Positions 15,139 to 17,705 of a DNA stretch of 17,705 nucleotides are shown piece by piece; the first letter of the stretch is position 1, and the number at the start of each line of letters is the position of its first letter. The stretch is from Methylophilaceae bacterium UBA7525. Its GTDB lineage: Bacteria; Pseudomonadota; Gammaproteobacteria; Burkholderiales; Methylophilaceae. Location of the stretch: assembly GCA_002479405.1 (NCBI GenBank), contig DLMX01000004.1:17085-34789 (forward strand), read 5' to 3'. The notes under the pieces are model-generated. The model was not told the DNA's origin. It saw only the letters and a list, made by a program, of their open reading frames with translations, and did not search any database. The translations under genes were made by a program, and so were the position numbers.

Positions 15139-15171
15139 CCGGCTTGCGAGTTGTAGTGACTTGCAAGCCGG
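15139..15171. terminator. Hairpin between convergent genes, possible shared terminator
   Basis: CCGGCTTGCGAGT (15139-15151) pairs with ACTTGCAAGCCGG (15159-15171) over 13 positions with one G-U wobble and a 7-base loop. It lies between the oprM stop (15113) and the stop of the convergent minus-strand gene (15177). Neither side has a long T run (plus strand continues TCGATTTAT), so intrinsic termination may be weak. It may also block read-through or stabilise the mRNA 3' end. Confidence 0.6.
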
Positions 15172-15176
15172 TCGAT

Positions 15177-16865
15177 TTATCGGTCCAGATAATTGATCCT
15201 GACCTGGACCCAGTCGTCTCTGGATTCTATCTGCGATCCAAGTTGCACGATCGATTTGCGATTTTGCAGGAACAAATGGTAGATGCCATGCTCCAGATGC
15301 TCGATTCTCGGCAACAGGAAGGTCGGGCAATCTGAGAGTCCGGGTTCTGCCGACAGAAAAATTGCGGCGAATCCGAGCCCTTGATCCGATGTTTTTTCGG
15401 TGTTATTCGAAGACTCCGTGATATGTCCGGCATGGCGAAGTTGTATCCAAGTGGCCTGCCTGCCGATAATCTTGATGCCAATGTGGTTGTCGCCATTGGC
15501 TGGTTTATTGATACTTTTGATGCTACCGATGATAAGGCGCTCCGGTTGGTCTTCAACAACCAGGCCAACCAGCTTGCCAAGTTTGAGGGTGGGTGGCGGT
15601 TCGTCACTGAAAATGACACCATAACCGCTACTACTCTCGTCGCTGATCATCCAGCGCTCTCTGGTAAGGTCTTCGTAAAGCACCGATGGAGCAGTGCTGA
15701 TGTTGTTGTGATTTGCAATCCGGTCATCAAGATTGTGTCCGGATTGTTGCTGCGGCGCCAGATAAAGGTTTTTCGTGGCGGATTTCAGTTGAGCGCAAAC
15801 ATCCTGAAAGCCGTAGCTGACAATCACACGCTTAACGACCTTGTGCCGTTCCTCAGAGCGTCGCTGGCGTGTATAGGCATGCCTGGACCATTCTGATCGC
15901 AACCTGGTAAGTATCTCCAGCAATTCACCGTTACTACCAATTGATTCCAGGTCATGTGGTAGATCCCGGTCCAATGCCTCGATATCAGCATTAATTCTGG
16001 CTGATAGCTGTTCGGTGTCCCAATAGCGGCAGCCTAGGTGAGGTTCGAACAGGCGAATACGCTTGGCGCCCTGGTCCTGGGTCAGGTCAACGTAAAAGAG
16101 ATGCTTGTGCTCCTCATAATGCTTGCTGACCTGACTCCATGGGATCAGTTTTTCCAGCAGCATGGCTGTTTTTTCCACTTGCTGTTTGCTCAAACTTGAA
16201 CTGCTGAGACTATCCAGCATGCAAGCCTGGACGAAAGACGCCGCCAGATGGCTTTCCGTTTCATTCTTGTACAGGTCGACCGTGAGATCCAGCAGGGATT
16301 CCTGTTCCAGGATGCGGTACAAATCGAAAATCTCAGACCAAGTCATATCGGCGACCGATTGTTGCCGGTAATAACGCCATCTGACCATGGTATAGGCGGC
16401 CTTGAGGGCTCTGCCAAGAATCACTGGCAGTCGGTTGTAGGTGAAGATAATGTCACCGCCGGCATCCAGAAAGCGGTCGATGAAGCTGCGATAACCGACG
16501 AAAATCTGCCGGTGATAGAAGTACATCGTGCTGGAAATATGGTTTTCCAGTTCTGGCCTAAGGTTCTCGAAATCGAGGAATTGGCGCGTGACTCTCAGTA
16601 CACGTTGACGGTTTTCCGTGTCCGTGGCCAACATCATGCGCAATCGATCGGCCTCGTGAATTGCGTCGTCGCTGAAACAGTCTTTCAGTTTCTGTATTGA
16701 ATTCTCGATGGCTGTAATGTCGTCAAGTTTGGTCAGTTCGCCTAACCAGGACAAGTCTGCAGCATCTGTTTTCGTATTTTTACCAATCAGTTTGCCGAGC
16801 AACGATTTCATGACTAGAGCCAATTTCGAATGTTCATGACTATTGGGTAGCGAAATTCGTACCAT
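15177..16865 (-). CDS. Uncharacterised 562-residue protein with PilZ-like motif
   Basis: I recognise this only loosely as one of the long cytoplasmic proteins of Betaproteobacteria with a PilZ-like C-terminal region. Residues about 45-330 are helix-rich and polar (for example FYHRQIFVGYRSFIDRFLDA and RALKAAYTMVRWRYYRQQ). From about 395 the sequence becomes beta-rich, with ERWMISDESSSGYGVIF. The DESSSG at 409-414 fits the DxSxxG half of a cyclic-di-GMP-binding PilZ site. A possible RxxxR partner (Arg336-Arg340) is 69 residues earlier, farther than usual. No signal peptide or membrane helix is visible. Start: ATG 16865 gives the longest product and ATG 16811 (MKSLLGKLIGKN) is equally possible; neither has a good Shine-Dalgarno. 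It is transcribed towards the efflux operon. Function is inferred and unproven. Confidence 0.8.
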   Translation of the reverse strand: MVRISLPNSHEHSKLALVMKSLLGKLIGKNTKTDAADLSWLGELTKLDDITAIENSIQKLKDCFSDDAIHEADRLRMMLATDTENRQRVLRVTRQFLDFENLRPELENHISSTMYFYHRQIFVGYRSFIDRFLDAGGDIIFTYNRLPVILGRALKAAYTMVRWRYYRQQSVADMTWSEIFDLYRILEQESLLDLTVDLYKNETESHLAASFVQACMLDSLSSSSLSKQQVEKTAMLLEKLIPWSQVSKHYEEHKHLFYVDLTQDQGAKRIRLFEPHLGCRYWDTEQLSARINADIEALDRDLPHDLESIGSNGELLEILTRLRSEWSRHAYTRQRRSEERHKVVKRVIVSYGFQDVCAQLKSATKNLYLAPQQQSGHNLDDRIANHNNISTAPSVLYEDLTRERWMISDESSSGYGVIFSDEPPPTLKLGKLVGLVVEDQPERLIIGSIKSINKPANGDNHIGIKIIGRQATWIQLRHAGHITESSNNTEKTSDQGLGFAAIFLSAEPGLSDCPTFLLPRIEHLEHGIYHLFLQNRKSIVQLGSQIESRDDWVQVRINYLDR

Positions 16866-17032
16866 CGGGCCAAGCTGTAAATTCTACGGTCAACTATATG
16901 ATTTATAGTGAAAATAATTGGGTTTTCGGCTGTCTTGTGTCTGTGTTGGCTAGAGGAGGTGTCAAAAAATAGGCAATTCCGTATGCAGCTGTCGATATTC
17001 TGACTGTGCACGGACGTCAGCAGGACTTCGCA

Positions 17033-17041
17033 TGGTAAAAT
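17033..17041 (+). promoter_or_regulatory. Candidate extended -10 promoter for gltX
   Basis: TGG followed by TAAAAT (17036-17041) matches an extended -10 element (TGn plus 5/6 of TATAAT), 27 bases before the gltX ATG at 17069. No good -35 lies 16-18 bases upstream, which extended -10 promoters can tolerate. The rest of the 203-base gap (16866-17068) shows nothing I can assign beyond a small CTATA/TATAG inverted repeat near 16895. Confidence 0.35.
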
Positions 17042-17068
17042 CTGCTTTTGCTTTTTATCTGCTGATTT

Positions 17069-17705
17069 ATGACCATACGTACACGATTCGCTCCCAGTCC
17101 CACAGGCTTTCTTCACATTGGCGGCGCCCGTACGGCGCTGTTTTCATGGGCCTATGCCCGCAAGCATCAAGGTCAGTTCATTTTGCGCATCGAAGATACT
17201 GATGTCGAACGTTCAACGCCGGAAGCAGTGCAGGCCATTCTTGATGGCATGCAGTGGCTGGGGCTGGATTGGGATGAAGGTCCTTTCTATCAGATGCAGC
17301 GCATGGATCGCTACAAGGAGGTTGTGCGGCAGATGCTGGCGCAAGGCCTGGTCTACCCCTGCTACATGAGCAGCGCCGAGCTTGACGCCCTGCGCGAGCG
17401 GCAGATGGCCAACAAGGAAAAGCCGCGCTACGACGGCACCTGGCGCCCGGAGCCCGGCAAGACTTTGCCGCCCGTGCCCGCTGGTGTGAAGCCCGTGCTG
17501 CGCTTCAAGAACCCCCAAGGGGGCTCGGTGGTGTGGCAGGACAAGGTCAAGGGGCGCATCGAGATCAGCAATGACGAACTTGATGACCTGGTCATCGCTC
17601 GCCCGGCGCCTGCCGACAGCGACGACATCATCGGTACGCCGACCTACAACTTCTGCGTGGTGGTCGACGACATGGACATGGGCATCACCCACGTGATCCG
17701 CGGCG
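17069..17705 (+). CDS. gltX: Glutamyl-tRNA synthetase GltX, N-terminal part, cut by window end
   Basis: GltX charges tRNA-Glu with glutamate in the cytoplasm. The frame is open from ATG 17069 to the window end (212 codons visible). The class I Rossmann fold is clear: RFAPSPTGFLHIGGARTAL contains the HIGH-type ATP motif HIGG, and LRIEDTDVERSTPEA, WDEGPFYQ, KPRYDGTW and TPTYNFCVVVDDMDM follow. Two oddities exist. First, codon use changes abruptly near position 17339: counted GC3 is 52/90 codons before and 108/122 after, and the later protein segment resembles Comamonadaceae GltX. Second, about 8 extra residues (APADSDDI at 17606-17629) sit between ARP and GTPTYNF compared with E. coli. The frame is intact throughout. 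A possible extended -10 lies upstream; no Shine-Dalgarno is seen. Confidence 0.96.
   Translation, partial: MTIRTRFAPSPTGFLHIGGARTALFSWAYARKHQGQFILRIEDTDVERSTPEAVQAILDGMQWLGLDWDEGPFYQMQRMDRYKEVVRQMLAQGLVYPCYMSSAELDALRERQMANKEKPRYDGTWRPEPGKTLPPVPAGVKPVLRFKNPQGGSVVWQDKVKGRIEISNDELDDLVIARPAPADSDDIIGTPTYNFCVVVDDMDMGITHVIRG

Noticed and set aside
16955..17003. Tiny open frame after AGGAGGTG near 16953 (GTG TCA AAA AAT ...)
   Set aside because: The purine-rich match touches the GTG with no spacing, and the frame closes after about 15 codons; chance is likely.
16814..17116. 100-codon minus-strand open frame spanning the gltX promoter and start
   Set aside because: It overlaps the start of gltX and the start of the 562-residue gene, has no Shine-Dalgarno, and has a Cys/His/Ser-rich translation without protein-like pattern.
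1..17705. CRISPR arrays, tRNA/rRNA genes, prophage, insertion sequences, toxin-antitoxin or defence genes
   Set aside because: Looked for on both strands; no periodic repeat-spacer pattern, tRNA cloverleaf, transposase, integrase or known toxin/antitoxin motif was seen.

Overview
This window looks like core chromosome of a betaproteobacterium. The evidence is gene content (Der, BamD, RluD, PgeF, RimO and GltX proteins of typical proteobacterial form) and the divergent bamD/rluD-pgeF pair, which E. coli also has. Moderate G+C and protein character suggest a Nitrosomonadales-type lineage (Gallionellaceae/Methylophilaceae-like). That placement is an impression from memory, not a search result.

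Layout. Positions 1-501 hold the C-terminal end of the ribosome-assembly GTPase Der. It converges on bamD (597-1418, minus), which encodes an outer-membrane assembly lipoprotein. Divergent from bamD are rluD (1468-2529), with an unusual acidic tail, and pgeF (2519-3265), which overlaps it. Next come a ZIP-family metal transporter (3354-4181), a small membrane protein on the minus strand that overlaps the transporter's 3' end (4149-4376), and rimO (4401-5735). An orphan 117-residue protein (5773-6126, minus) has its own recognisable promoter with an operator-like inverted repeat. A PAS-PAS-GGDEF-EAL cyclic-di-GMP protein follows (6254-8443, minus).

The largest functional unit is a tripartite RND efflux system. 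A TetR/AcrR/TtgR-like repressor (8569-9186, minus, closed by a clear intrinsic terminator) is transcribed away from the operon adaptor-pump-outer-membrane channel (9319-15113, plus). The divergent region holds a TTTACA-N16-TATAAT promoter covered by a TtgR/AcrR-type palindrome. A second, weaker copy of the same palindrome lies 27 bp downstream. The expected logic is that the repressor shuts off the pump and probably itself until a toxic hydrophobic ligand releases it.

A convergent hairpin (15139-15171) separates the efflux operon from a 562-residue cytoplasmic protein on the minus strand (15177-16865). That protein carries a PilZ-like DxSxxG motif and may be a cyclic-di-GMP receptor. The window ends inside gltX (from 17069). 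The composition of gltX changes sharply at about codon 90: counted GC3 goes from about 58% to about 89%. The downstream part resembles Comamonadaceae GltX, so this is either a recombinant gene or a chimeric assembly join.

No tRNA, rRNA, insertion sequence, CRISPR array, phage or defence genes were seen, and no gene-free stretch exceeds 300 bases. I did not find a clearly new multi-gene system. The most noteworthy items are the gltX mosaic, the doubled efflux operator, the PilZ-like protein, the orphan gene with its operator, and the acidic RluD tail whose codons supply the next gene's ribosome-binding site.
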